A stretch of DNA of 21,638 nt, from contig JAGLML010000005.1 of NCBI GenBank assembly GCA_023140035.1, forward strand, positions 1 through 21,638, read 5' to 3'. This DNA is from Thermoplasmatales archaeon. Lineage in GTDB: Archaea; Thermoplasmatota; E2; DHVEG-1. Below are positions 1 through 7,156 of this stretch, piece by piece. Position 1 is the first letter of the stretch. Every line of letters starts with the position of its first letter. The notes beneath the pieces are model-generated. The model searched no databases, was not told the DNA's origin, and saw nothing but the letters and a program-made list of their open reading frames with translations. The translations under genes and the position numbers were made by a program.

Positions 1-34
1 GAAGCTCAGGCATTTATGCCTGAGAGAAGGTCAC
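1..34 (+). mobile_element. 3' end of an IS200/IS605 (TnpB)-type element, omega-RNA-like terminal hairpin
   Basis: The window opens with GAAGC followed by a near-perfect stem at 5-24 with apex CATTTATG, then GAGAAGGTCAC. The same layout (GAAGC, hairpin with the same apex, purine run, then GGTCAC or GGGTGAC) occurs at 12952-12984 with a different stem sequence. This form resembles the right end of archaeal IS200/IS605 elements, where the 3' end of the tnpB message is the guide (omega/re) RNA scaffold; that match is from memory, not a search. The rest of the element lies left of the window, so a tnpB gene just upstream cannot be excluded. In an active element the guide would start about base 35. 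Confidence 0.55.
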
Positions 35-124
35 TCTTTTCGATTTATATCGGACATTGTCAAGATAAAAACATTGAAAATATGAATATTTTAACAACAA
101 TCAACCATAGTAAAATACTAAAAC

Positions 125-136
125 AAAACATGTTTT
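125..136. promoter_or_regulatory. 12-bp palindrome AAAACATGTTTT before the PIN gene
   Basis: A perfect palindrome ends 10 bases before the ATG at 147. It sits within a wider inverted pair, AGTAAAA (109-115) and TTTTACT (133-139). The position suits an operator or a 5' hairpin of the PIN message. No second copy was noticed in the window, so the role is only a possibility. Confidence 0.25.
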
Positions 137-146
137 ACTCATATTA

Positions 147-749
147 ATGCAAGTTAGGAGTGTTTCTTTTGATACTTCATTTTTGCTAAAAGATGACCCG
201 TTAATTGATAAGGTGATTAAAGCGTTAGCAAATGATTTAGTTCCTTGCTTCATTACCTCTACAGTTGTATCCGAGTTGGAGCAGTTGAGGATCTGGGGAC
301 GTATCACGCCATTGATGTATAAACTTGCTATTAAAAGATGGAAGCGTTCTCATGCTACTATGATTGATTTCAAAAACAGATTGCTATCTAATGCTTTTGG
401 AAGAGAATGCATTCTTTCGATGGAAAAACATCATGGGATAAAAGCTGCTGATATCGCTAATGATTGTAGTATCCTTGTTTCTGCGTTGAAAAATGGTGTT
501 GATGTGTTTCTTTCAGAAGATTTTCATTTTACCTCCGAAATTACAATGAAGGTGATTGATGAAGTGACAAATGCTGCTTGCTCTGAGTATCATCAAATGT
601 GTGATTCGATGATCTACAGTGTTGATACTAAAACGTTTTTGGAAGCATATGGGAAAGGCGAGATTAACCTTGGTATTATTAGATCCAGAATGAAGGCAAT
701 TCGAAAAAATGAAAAAAGGTTTAGACAAGGAGGAGGACTAGGAAACTGA
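147..749 (+). CDS. PIN-domain protein (VapC-like putative ribonuclease)
   Basis: A 200-residue protein with the PIN nuclease pattern of spaced acidic residues: Asp9 in FDTSFLL, Glu43 in VVSELEQL, Asp102 and Asp106 in AADIANDCSIL, and Asp125 in VFLSEDFHF. PIN domains bind Mg/Mn through these carboxylates and cut RNA. At 200 residues it is longer than most VapC toxins (about 130-150). The last 40 residues are basic (RSRMKAIRKNEKRFR) and might contact RNA. No antitoxin-like small gene lies next to it, so a toxin role is not supported; an RNA-processing PIN protein is as likely. A 12-bp palindrome lies just before the start. The gene ends 9 bases from the stop of the convergent arsC. Confidence 0.75.
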   Translation: MQVRSVSFDTSFLLKDDPLIDKVIKALANDLVPCFITSTVVSELEQLRIWGRITPLMYKLAIKRWKRSHATMIDFKNRLLSNAFGRECILSMEKHHGIKAADIANDCSILVSALKNGVDVFLSEDFHFTSEITMKVIDEVTNAACSEYHQMCDSMIYSVDTKTFLEAYGKGEINLGIIRSRMKAIRKNEKRFRQGGGLGN

Positions 750-758
750 AAACCCCCC

Positions 759-1085
759 CTATTTGTTAATAGATTTTCCCTTTGGATCCTCAATATTCCA
801 ATTAATAGTCTTATCCTTGGGCATTGTAGGGCATTCATTTATACATCCCATGGTTACAATATAATCAAACTCATTATTCATACCAAATGTCAACATCTTC
901 GGTTTATTTTGGCTAATATCAATGTCAACTTCTTTCATTACCCTAATCGCATTGGGATCTACTTCTTCTGCTGGCTTTATACCAGCACTATCTGTCCATG
1001 CGTTTGCCGTTAATGTGTTAGCGAATCCTTTTGCAATCCGGCTTCGACATGCATTCTCTATACAGATAAAGAGAATTTTTTTCAT
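759..1085 (-). CDS. arsC: Arsenate reductase, thioredoxin-coupled LMW-phosphatase type, C-terminally short
   Basis: The fold is that of low-molecular-weight phosphatases and thioredoxin-coupled ArsC, which reduces arsenate to arsenite in the cytoplasm. The CX5R loop is Cys8-IENAC-Arg14. A resolving pair in TMGCINEC (Cys81, Cys85) and the Asp100-Pro101 general-acid motif in NIEDPKGKS are present. The protein stops at 108 residues, right after that motif, whereas relatives usually run to about 130-140 with a closing helix. The stop lies 9 bases from the convergent PIN gene, suggesting the 3' end was lost at a rearrangement. It is divergent from a thioredoxin gene, a plausible electron donor. 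Reduced stability or activity is possible because the last helix is missing. Confidence 0.8.
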   Translation of the reverse strand: MKKILFICIENACRSRIAKGFANTLTANAWTDSAGIKPAEEVDPNAIRVMKEVDIDISQNKPKMLTFGMNNEFDYIVTMGCINECPTMPKDKTINWNIEDPKGKSINK

Positions 1086-1207
1086 AAAATCAGAATATAA
1101 GAAGATCAGAAATTATATAAATATATTCAGAACTAGAATTATTTTGCAAATCATAGAAAAAAATAAATTCAAAATAATGTTTAACCTTAGAATAGTGGGT
1201 GTTTCAT

Positions 1208-1600
1208 ATGAATACTCAGGATATTATTGAGTTAAACGATGCTAACTGGGAGAAAAGTGTTGAAGAAGGTGAAAAACCTGTTATGGTAATGTTTTACAGT
1301 ACTTCGTGTCCACATTGTCAGGCAATGGAACCACATTTTGAGAAATATGCTAATGAGTTTAAAGACAAGGTAGTTTTTGTTAAAGTTAATGTAACGGATA
1401 ACCCAACTATTGTTGGGAGATATGGGATTATGGGTACACCTACCTTCAAATTTTTCTGCAAGGGAAAGCCCATCCAGGAACTTGTTGGCGCAATATATCC
1501 AACCTTACTTAAGAAGACTATTGAGGAAACACTTCAACATGGCTCACAATGTGTTAAAAATACAACTTGGATTGACCCGGGGATAACTGGATATGCATAA
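1208..1600 (+). CDS. Thioredoxin-like protein with CPHC active site
   Basis: A 130-residue thioredoxin-fold protein. The active site is STSCPHCQAM (Cys34, Cys37) and the cis-proline is Pro78 in MGTPTF. CPHC is the dipeptide of DsbA-type oxidases; most thioredoxins have CGPC, so the redox potential may be more oxidising. There is no signal peptide, so it should act in the cytoplasm. Two extra cysteines (Cys84, Cys115) and a tail of about 15 residues after the usual last helix are unusual. A GTG at 1199 would add three residues, but ATG 1208 is preferred because GGTG lies at suitable spacing before it. It heads a plus-strand redox cluster (nitroreductase, glutaredoxin, FTR-rubredoxin) and is divergent from arsC. 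Confidence 0.88.
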   Translation: MNTQDIIELNDANWEKSVEEGEKPVMVMFYSTSCPHCQAMEPHFEKYANEFKDKVVFVKVNVTDNPTIVGRYGIMGTPTFKFFCKGKPIQELVGAIYPTLLKKTIEETLQHGSQCVKNTTWIDPGITGYA

Positions 1601-1618
1601 AAGATATGAGGCATATTT

Positions 1619-2177
1619 ATGGATGTAAAACAAGCTATAATAAAAAGGAGAGCGTATCGTTCGTTAGAACCCGTTGAGATAACAGAGGAACTCATATATG
1701 ATCTTGCAGAGTGTGCACGACTTACGGCATCTTGTTTTAATAATCAGCCTTGGCGGTATGTTTGTCTATGATCCAAAGGTTTTAAAGGAGATGCATGAAG
1801 CTTTATCTCCAGGTAATGAATGGGCAAATGATGCATCTATGATAATTGTAGTATTCAGTAAAAAAGAGGATGACTGCGTTATCCGTGATAGAGAATATTA
1901 CTTGTTTGATACAGGCATGGCTACAGGATCATTAATTTTGAGGGCTACAGAGCTTGGGCTTGTGGCACATCCCATAGCAGGTTATAGTCCAAAGAAGATC
2001 AGGGAGATTCTTGGTATATCTGATGACCATAATGTTGTTACTTTGGTAATTGTTGGTAAACATTCTGAAAAAATTAGTCCAATTCTTTCAGATAAACAGG
2101 CTGAGGCTGAAAATAAAAGACCAGAAAGAATTCCTTTAGATAAATTTGTGTATATAAACATGTATGAGGAGGTATAA
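1619..2177 (+). pseudogene. Nitroreductase-family FMN oxidoreductase, interrupted by a frameshift
   Basis: From ATG 1619, preceded by TGAGG, the first 47 codons read as a nitroreductase N-terminus: RRAYRSLEP, then NNQPWRY, the FMN-contact region. The frame stops at 1769-1771. The rest of the protein continues without a gap in the next frame from 1761 (FVYDPKVLKEM, GLVAHPIAGYS, VTLVIVGKH) to 2177. The shift falls at TATGTTTGTC around 1757-1764 and is a +1 change (one extra base or two missing). Everything else is well conserved and downstream genes are intact. A recent mutation, an assembly or sequencing error near the T run, or less likely programmed frameshifting would all fit. The family transfers electrons from NAD(P)H to nitro or quinone-like substrates. 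Confidence 0.82.
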
Positions 2178-2182
2178 AAAAT

Positions 2183-2464
2183 ATGAAAATAGGGCATATT
2201 AAAGGAGAAAATAAAGGTAAGATAATGCTCTATGCTTTAAGCACGTGTGCATGGTGTAAGAAAACGAAGGAGCTTCTTGATGATTTAGGTGTTGAATATC
2301 ATTTTATTTATGTGGATCATCTGGTGGGGGATGAAAAGGAAACGACTGAGAAGGAGATAATGAAGTGGAATCCTCGTTGTTCCTTTCCCACGTTGGTGAT
2401 AAATGATAAAGAGTGTATTGTTGGATTTAAAGAAGAGAAGATAAAAGAGGCTTTAGGGGTATGA
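2183..2464 (+). CDS. Glutaredoxin-like protein (CAWC)
   Basis: A 93-residue glutaredoxin/NrdH-like protein. It has the redox motif STCAWCKKTK (Cys22, Cys25) near the N-terminus, the cis-proline Pro69 in CSFPTLVI, and a C-terminal GFKEEKIKEAL helix region, as in glutaredoxins that bind through their GF motif. Archaea generally lack glutathione, so the reductant is probably another thiol, thioredoxin or the FTR-like enzyme encoded directly downstream. A strong ribosome site (GGAGGT at 2168-2173) precedes ATG 2183. Its stop overlaps the start of the FTR gene as ATGA, which implies translational coupling and supports a partnership. Confidence 0.87.
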   Translation: MKIGHIKGENKGKIMLYALSTCAWCKKTKELLDDLGVEYHFIYVDHLVGDEKETTEKEIMKWNPRCSFPTLVINDKECIVGFKEEKIKEALGV

Positions 2465-2970
2465 GTAGGGACGTCGAGGTTAATGCAGAAAAAGTAAACA
2501 AGTTATATGGGAAGTTAAATCAAGAGGCAGAATCCTCAGGGTATCATCTTAACCCTGATGTAGAATTTACTAAAGACCTTGTAAAAGGTTTGTTAGTTAA
2601 TGAGCAAAGGTATGGCTATTGGGCCTGTCCCTGTAGACTAGCATCTGGAGATAAGTCTGAGGATCTTGATATCATATGTCCTTGTGACTACCGCGATGCA
2701 GATTTAAATGAACATGGAATGTGTTACTGTGCACTTTATGTTTCTAAGAAAGTTTTAGAGGGAACGCAAGAAATAAAACCTATACCTGAACGTCGCCCTC
2801 ACAAAGATAAAAGAGCGAAGATAAAAACAAAACCTATGGGCAGTAATTCTTCATTTTCAAAACCGGTATGGAGATGCAGAGTCTGCGGCTACCTATGTGG
2901 CAGAGACGAACCTCCTGAAATCTGCCCGATTTGTAAGGCAAAAAAGGATCGATTTGAACAATTTATCTAA
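2461..2970 (+). CDS. Ferredoxin-thioredoxin reductase catalytic subunit fused to rubredoxin
   Basis: Residues about 1-100 are the FTR catalytic (beta) domain. Three Cys-x-Cys pairs are in the right order: CPC (56/58), CPC (73/75) and CYC (88/90). In this family they hold a 4Fe-4S cluster beside a redox-active disulfide, letting ferredoxin reduce disulfides. A basic linker (about 105-130) leads to a rubredoxin domain at 136-169 with WRCRVCG (Cys139/142) and CPIC (Cys155/158), which should bind one Fe. FTR-like disulfide reductases with an attached rubredoxin are known from methanogens. Its coupling to the glutaredoxin gene and the nearby thioredoxin suggest it is the reductase of this cluster, using ferredoxin electrons rather than NADPH. 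Confidence 0.9.
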   Translation: MSRDVEVNAEKVNKLYGKLNQEAESSGYHLNPDVEFTKDLVKGLLVNEQRYGYWACPCRLASGDKSEDLDIICPCDYRDADLNEHGMCYCALYVSKKVLEGTQEIKPIPERRPHKDKRAKIKTKPMGSNSSFSKPVWRCRVCGYLCGRDEPPEICPICKAKKDRFEQFI

Positions 2971-2978
2971 TGGATTTT

Positions 2979-3170
2979 CTATTCTCCTGCACGTCCATCA
3001 TCACATGCATCTTCGTCTTCCATCGGCCGTGCGTGTTCTGCATGTACAGGCTGAGTACAGATATCTAGAGGTAATTTCTCCATTGGTTTATCACAACATG
3101 AAGGGACTTTTCCATCTTGTACTCGAACAATTTTTCCACAGTTTTTACACTCATATTTTTCTATTTCCAA
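2979..3170 (-). CDS. Desulforedoxin-like small Cys-rich metal protein
   Basis: A 63-residue protein beginning EIEKYECKNCG (Cys8, Cys11), followed by VPSCCDKPM (Cys25, Cys26). CxxC plus CC is the iron-binding pattern of desulforedoxin and of the N-terminal domain of desulfoferrodoxin. The C-terminal half (LPLDICTQPVHAEHARPM, then ACDDGRAG) has two further cysteines and does not match the superoxide-reductase domain, so a reductase activity is not claimed. The only usable start is TTG 3170. A TATA-like TTTATAAATAT at 3205-3215 would put transcription start about 14 bases before it. It is convergent with the FTR-rubredoxin gene, 8 bases apart. It may be an electron carrier or a zinc-binding protein. 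Confidence 0.72.
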   Translation of the reverse strand: MEIEKYECKNCGKIVRVQDGKVPSCCDKPMEKLPLDICTQPVHAEHARPMEDEDACDDGRAGE

Positions 3171-3204
3171 TTTTTTTACCCAAACAATGTCAGTATCTTA
3201 TTAT

Positions 3205-3215
3205 ATATTTATAAA
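3205..3215 (-). promoter_or_regulatory. TATA box for the desulforedoxin-like gene
   Basis: TTTATAAATAT on the minus strand lies about 35-45 bases upstream of the TTG start at 3170, at the right distance for archaeal transcription to start near 3184. It supports the short reading frame being a real gene. Confidence 0.45.
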
Positions 3216-3304
3216 TTGCTTATATTCTGGCTTCATTTTCAGGGTCCGACTAATTGGATAAAAATGTCTGTTGAAACGATTTTTTGTACAACGCCGAAAA
3301 TATT

Positions 3305-3320
3305 ATTAACAATTGTTAAT
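3305..3320. promoter_or_regulatory. Palindromic operator, copy 1 (16-bp perfect), at the zincin promoter
   Basis: ATTAACAATTGTTAAT is a perfect 16-bp palindrome 15 bases before the ATG at 3335. An A/T-rich box (GAAAATATT, 3296-3304) lies directly upstream, so the palindrome would sit between TATA box and transcription start, where a bound repressor would block initiation. The central 14 bases recur exactly at 15606-15619 in front of a minus-strand gene. Two identical 14-bp palindromes, both at promoters, point to one dimeric regulator, possibly of the winged-helix MarR/ArsR kind; no regulator gene is in the window. Confidence 0.55.
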
Positions 3321-3334
3321 TACCTAATATTAGA

Positions 3335-3844
3335 ATGAACGAAAACATGGTAAATGAAGCTGATATCAAGCAGGATCTTATAGAAACCTTCGAAGGCGTA
3401 AAAGAAGCAGTAAGGAAGAGTGAGGGGCGTTCACGTGCTGGTTTAATGTTGGGCTTGCAAGAATTGGGAACTTCACCCAATGGATTCATCGGCGCATATT
3501 ACCCTATGTCATCTAATATCATCGTAGTAAATAAAACACCTATTCGACGGATCATTGACACAAATCTGAAGTTGTTTAAACCGTACGTCTTTCACGTTTT
3601 GTTGCACGAATACATCCATTCTCTTGGTTTTCTTGATGAACGAACGACAGAGCGCAAAACTTATGAGATTAGTAAGGATAATTTTGGGAAAAAGCATGTC
3701 ATTACTCAATTATCCATAAATATGAGACAGTTTTTCCCAAATCTTGTATATCCCAATTATGGATGGTTACCGCCGAAGAAAATTCCAGCGATTGAGCTAG
3801 TTTATGGGTTTGATCGATCGAATACAAGCAATTACATTACATAA
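3335..3844 (+). CDS. Small putative zincin metalloprotease (HExxHxxGxxD)
   Basis: A 169-residue cytoplasmic protein (no signal peptide or membrane segment) carrying HEYIHSLGFLDE at residues 91-102. This contains the zinc-protease HExxH motif and fits HExxHxxGxxD, the metzincin-type pattern in which Asp takes the place of the third His; Met130 could be a Met-turn residue. No closer family was recognised, so the substrate is unknown. Asp101/Glu102 or His121 could be the third ligand. Homology to known metzincins is not established, and the extended motif could be chance around an unrelated zincin core. The promoter carries the palindrome shared with the miniprotein cluster at 15.6 kb, so the gene may respond to the same signal. 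Confidence 0.6.
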   Translation: MNENMVNEADIKQDLIETFEGVKEAVRKSEGRSRAGLMLGLQELGTSPNGFIGAYYPMSSNIIVVNKTPIRRIIDTNLKLFKPYVFHVLLHEYIHSLGFLDERTTERKTYEISKDNFGKKHVITQLSINMRQFFPNLVYPNYGWLPPKKIPAIELVYGFDRSNTSNYIT

Positions 3845-3907
3845 AAATACACAGAATAAATTGTATTGGTTACAGCATCAGAAATTGTTGAGATTCTAAC
3901 TTTACAT

Positions 3908-5287
3908 TTATGGTTCTCTTAGATTACCAAATGTTCGCAGGATCAATTCAGACAGTGCTGGATGAATATGCATACCTTGACCAATATAACCAATTTGACC
4001 ACCAAGAGCCATCGCGTTAATAACTTCTTGAATTAAAATCGGTGCATATGGCCCGATTATATGAAAACCGAGAATCTTACCATCCTGTTTATCAATTATT
4101 GCTTTTGTAAAACCTTCTAGTTCCACCATCGCTTCACCCTTTGCAACATCACTATACCTTGCTTGCCCTACTAGAATCTGGTGCGTTTTTCTTGCTTCCT
4201 CCTCGGTAAGACCAACAGCTGCAATCTGAGGATAAGAAAATGCGGCATAAGGCACAGCATTGTAATCAATTGGTGTTTTTTGATCATTAACTGCATTACG
4301 CCACGCTATACTTGCTTCTTCATTTGCGACATGCTTAAACATATATCTGCCAGTGGCATCACCAAAAGCCCAGATATTCTTCTTATTTGTTTCAAGATAC
4401 TCATTAACTTTAATATAACCTCGTTGATTTGTTTCCACACCAGTATTTTCAACTTTTAACAAATCAGCATTAGATTTTCTACCAGCAGCTATTAATATTT
4501 TTTCTGCAGTTACAGATGTTTCTTTACCACTGAGTTTATCTCTACCAATAACAGTGTAATTGTTCTGGTCTTTCCTTACTTCAAGTACTTCTGTGTTTGT
4601 GTAAATACTCATACGTTTCTCCATCTGTTTTTTTAACAAATCAGAAATCTCTGGTTCAGAATTCTTAACAAGTCTTGCACCTCTCTGCAAAATCGTTACA
4701 TTAGTACCCATGGCAGCAAAAAAATGTGCAAACTCAACAGCGATATAACCTCCACCAATAATTACCATGCTCTCAGGTTTTTTAGTAAGATTAAACACCG
4801 TATCATTTGTAAGATAATCAACATTTTCAATACCTTTAATCGGAGGAATTAATGGCCGTGCCCCAGAACCGATAAAGACCTTATCGCCCTGAATTTGCTC
4901 TCCATTTACCTCCAATGTGTAATCTGAAATAAAATGTCCAACACCTTTATAGTACGTAAAGTCCTCTGTATTCTGTAACCCCTGCTCCATATGTTCGTGG
5001 CTCTCACGAATAGGCTCCCGCATATGCTTCATTATCGCACCAAAATCAATATCTTTAATCTCTGCTTTTATCCCAAGTTTTTCTGCTTCCTGAATCTCTA
5101 CAATTCTATCTGCTGGATAAATCAACATCTTTGAAGGGATACATCCAACATTTAGACAGGTTCCACCCAATGGACCTTTATCAATCCAGGCCACAGAGAA
5201 ACCCTGTGATAATGCTGCATCAACAATTTCTCCACCAGAGCCACTACCAATTACAACAACCTCATATTTTTTCATATTATCGCCCAT
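3908..5287 (-). CDS. Class I pyridine nucleotide-disulfide oxidoreductase (dihydrolipoamide dehydrogenase-like)
   Basis: A 459-residue flavoprotein of the Lpd/glutathione reductase/mercuric reductase family. The FAD fold is GSGSGG (14-19). The redox disulfide is GGTCLNVGCIPSK (Cys44/Cys49). The NAD(P) fold is GGGYIAVEFAHFFAAMG (178-194), the second FAD motif is FGDATG, and the C-terminal base pair is His442-Glu447 in HIHPALSEL. At the end of the second NAD(P) strand, ILQRGARL has Gln-Arg where Lpd enzymes usually carry an acidic residue that selects NADH; NADPH use is therefore possible. No 2-oxoacid dehydrogenase or glycine-cleavage genes are near, so the disulfide substrate is unknown. ATG 5275 is an alternative start. 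Confidence 0.85.
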   Translation of the reverse strand: MGDNMKKYEVVVIGSGSGGEIVDAALSQGFSVAWIDKGPLGGTCLNVGCIPSKMLIYPADRIVEIQEAEKLGIKAEIKDIDFGAIMKHMREPIRESHEHMEQGLQNTEDFTYYKGVGHFISDYTLEVNGEQIQGDKVFIGSGARPLIPPIKGIENVDYLTNDTVFNLTKKPESMVIIGGGYIAVEFAHFFAAMGTNVTILQRGARLVKNSEPEISDLLKKQMEKRMSIYTNTEVLEVRKDQNNYTVIGRDKLSGKETSVTAEKILIAAGRKSNADLLKVENTGVETNQRGYIKVNEYLETNKKNIWAFGDATGRYMFKHVANEEASIAWRNAVNDQKTPIDYNAVPYAAFSYPQIAAVGLTEEEARKTHQILVGQARYSDVAKGEAMVELEGFTKAIIDKQDGKILGFHIIGPYAPILIQEVINAMALGGQIGYIGQGMHIHPALSELILRTFGNLREP

Positions 5288-5377
5288 TATTTTTTAACAA
5301 ACTTTTCCACTCTCCCCAACAACATAATTTTTGAAACGATCCTTTACTTTTAAACTCAATTACTAATATTAACTTAT

Positions 5378-7153
5378 CTAAACTATTTGCTTAGTCATTC
5401 TAACAATGGCAGCTGCATCAATACCATATTTCTCACGTAATTCTTCAGGTTTACCTGATCGAGGAATATCTGTAACACAAAGGTAATGGACATCTTTTAT
5501 AGCCTTAGAGATGAGAGATCCTAAAGCATTACAATAATGATCCTCAACCGCGATTACATTATTATTGCATTTATTTGCATTTTCAATCAAAGATGACTCA
5601 TCAAATGGTTGTAATGAATAGAGATCAATAACTCTCACAAGAATATCTTTCTTCTTCAGTATATCATGGGCTTTCAAAGCCTCGTGTAGCGTTACACCAG
5701 CTGAGACTATTAAGGCAGAATCATTCTTGCTTTTTCGCAATACTTTTAAGCCCCCTATTGGAAATTCTTCAGAATTATCATAAACTACCGGAGTTTTTTC
5801 CCTTGTCGTCCGCAGATATGATATGCCTTTCTTCTTAGTCATTTCGCACACAAGATGTTCAGTTGAAGCAGCGTCACATGGATAAAGAACAGTGGCAGTT
5901 GGTAAACTTAAAAACATAGGAATATCCTCAAGACCCATTTGAGAAGGACCATCAGGACCAATGCTAATTCCAACATGTGAACCCACAAATTTGATGTTCG
6001 CCATAGAATACATCCCCATTCTGATAAAATCATGAGAACGAGTTAAGAAAGTAGCAAAAGTAGCTACAAAAGGAATGTAACCCATGGCAGAGAAACCAAT
6101 TGCCATACCAACCATATTTTGCTCGGCAATAAAAGATTGAAATCCTCTTTCAGGATATGCATTAAAAAAACCAATAGTCATTGCTGAATTTTTCACATCA
6201 GCATCAATTGCTATTACGTTTCTATTTTTCTCCCCAAGTTTTACAAGTGCATTTCCAAAAGCAACTCTAGTAGCAATCATATCACCAATGGCATATTTGT
6301 TCATTTCATAAGAAGTAAATGTATGATCCATCGGAGTGTGACATTGTACCTTAGATGGTAAAGTAATCTCAGCTGGTCCAATTTCTTTCAAAGCTTTTTC
6401 TAGCTGTTCATCTGAAAGGGGTTTTCCATGCCATCCTTCCTTATCCTCCAAAAAAGAGACACCTTTACCTTTGAATGTTTTGGAAATTATGGCAAATGGC
6501 TTCTTACTAGATCTAGCCTGTTGAAGAGCATCTAATAGATCATGTACATGATGACCATCGATAACCTTTGCATCCCAACCAAATGCTTCAAACTTTTGTT
6601 TATATCTCTCGACGTCATGTCCATGCATTGTTGGCTCTGACTGACCAAGTCTATTGACGTCAACTATTGCACAAAGATTATTCAATTTGTAATATGATGC
6701 TGTATTGGCTGCCTCCCAAACCGATCCCTCTGCACATTCACCATCCCCAAGAAGAACATAAATTTTATCTCTAGATTTACCAAGTCTTTTTGCAAGTGCC
6801 ATTCCAACTCCAGCTGGAAGACCTTGTCCAAGACTACCAGTTGCAACTCGAATAGACGGCATCTTAGGCGTTGGATGTCCTTCGAGGATACTGTCAATTT
6901 TTCTAAGAGTGTTTAAATCCTCTACTGGAATACATCCTGTCTCAGCATATGCTGCCCATAAGATAGGAGCTGCATGGCCTTTTGATAGAATAAATTCATC
7001 TTCGGCACCCATTTCGTCGAAAAATAGAGTGCTCATAATTTCAGCACATGACATACATGACGTTGGATGGCCAGAACCAACGGCAGTTGTTGATTTCATA
7101 GATTCAATTCTTAATTTATTAGCCATAATTTCTAATTCTTTCTCATCTGCCAA
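5378..7153 (-). CDS. tkt: Transketolase, single-chain
   Basis: A 591-residue thiamine-diphosphate enzyme moving two-carbon units between sugar phosphates in the non-oxidative pentose phosphate pathway. SGHP (His29) and SKGHA (His60) lie near the active site; GSLGQGL (106-112) follows; the ThDP/Mg motif starts GDGECAEGS (136-144); the pyrimidine-domain Glu344 is in FIAEQNMVGMA. N- and C-terminal halves are on one chain, whereas many archaea encode two separate subunits, and the length is nearer the short animal-type transketolases (about 620) than the E. coli type (about 660). The start is TTG 7153, supported by GGGGGAG just upstream; ATG at codon 10 is less well placed. It follows rpe by 3 bases and closes the operon. 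Confidence 0.93.
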   Translation of the reverse strand: MADEKELEIMANKLRIESMKSTTAVGSGHPTSCMSCAEIMSTLFFDEMGAEDEFILSKGHAAPILWAAYAETGCIPVEDLNTLRKIDSILEGHPTPKMPSIRVATGSLGQGLPAGVGMALAKRLGKSRDKIYVLLGDGECAEGSVWEAANTASYYKLNNLCAIVDVNRLGQSEPTMHGHDVERYKQKFEAFGWDAKVIDGHHVHDLLDALQQARSSKKPFAIISKTFKGKGVSFLEDKEGWHGKPLSDEQLEKALKEIGPAEITLPSKVQCHTPMDHTFTSYEMNKYAIGDMIATRVAFGNALVKLGEKNRNVIAIDADVKNSAMTIGFFNAYPERGFQSFIAEQNMVGMAIGFSAMGYIPFVATFATFLTRSHDFIRMGMYSMANIKFVGSHVGISIGPDGPSQMGLEDIPMFLSLPTATVLYPCDAASTEHLVCEMTKKKGISYLRTTREKTPVVYDNSEEFPIGGLKVLRKSKNDSALIVSAGVTLHEALKAHDILKKKDILVRVIDLYSLQPFDESSLIENANKCNNNVIAVEDHYCNALGSLISKAIKDVHYLCVTDIPRSGKPEELREKYGIDAAAIVRMTKQIV

Positions 7154-7156
7154 ATT

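Noticed and set aside
747..768. Run of seven C between the PIN gene and arsC as a slippage or recoding site
   Set aside because: It lies after both stop codons; extending either frame across it adds no family-like sequence.
922..1230. Plus-strand 102-codon frame over arsC
   Set aside because: It is antisense to arsC, which has all catalytic motifs, and then runs into the thioredoxin start; low-complexity composition and no motif.
2897..3214. Plus-strand 105-codon frame after the FTR gene
   Set aside because: It overlaps the rubredoxin domain out of frame and lies antisense to the desulforedoxin-like gene.
5291..5300. TTAACAA before the flavoprotein gene as a third copy of the shared operator
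   Set aside because: Only one half-site is present; no inverted second half follows.
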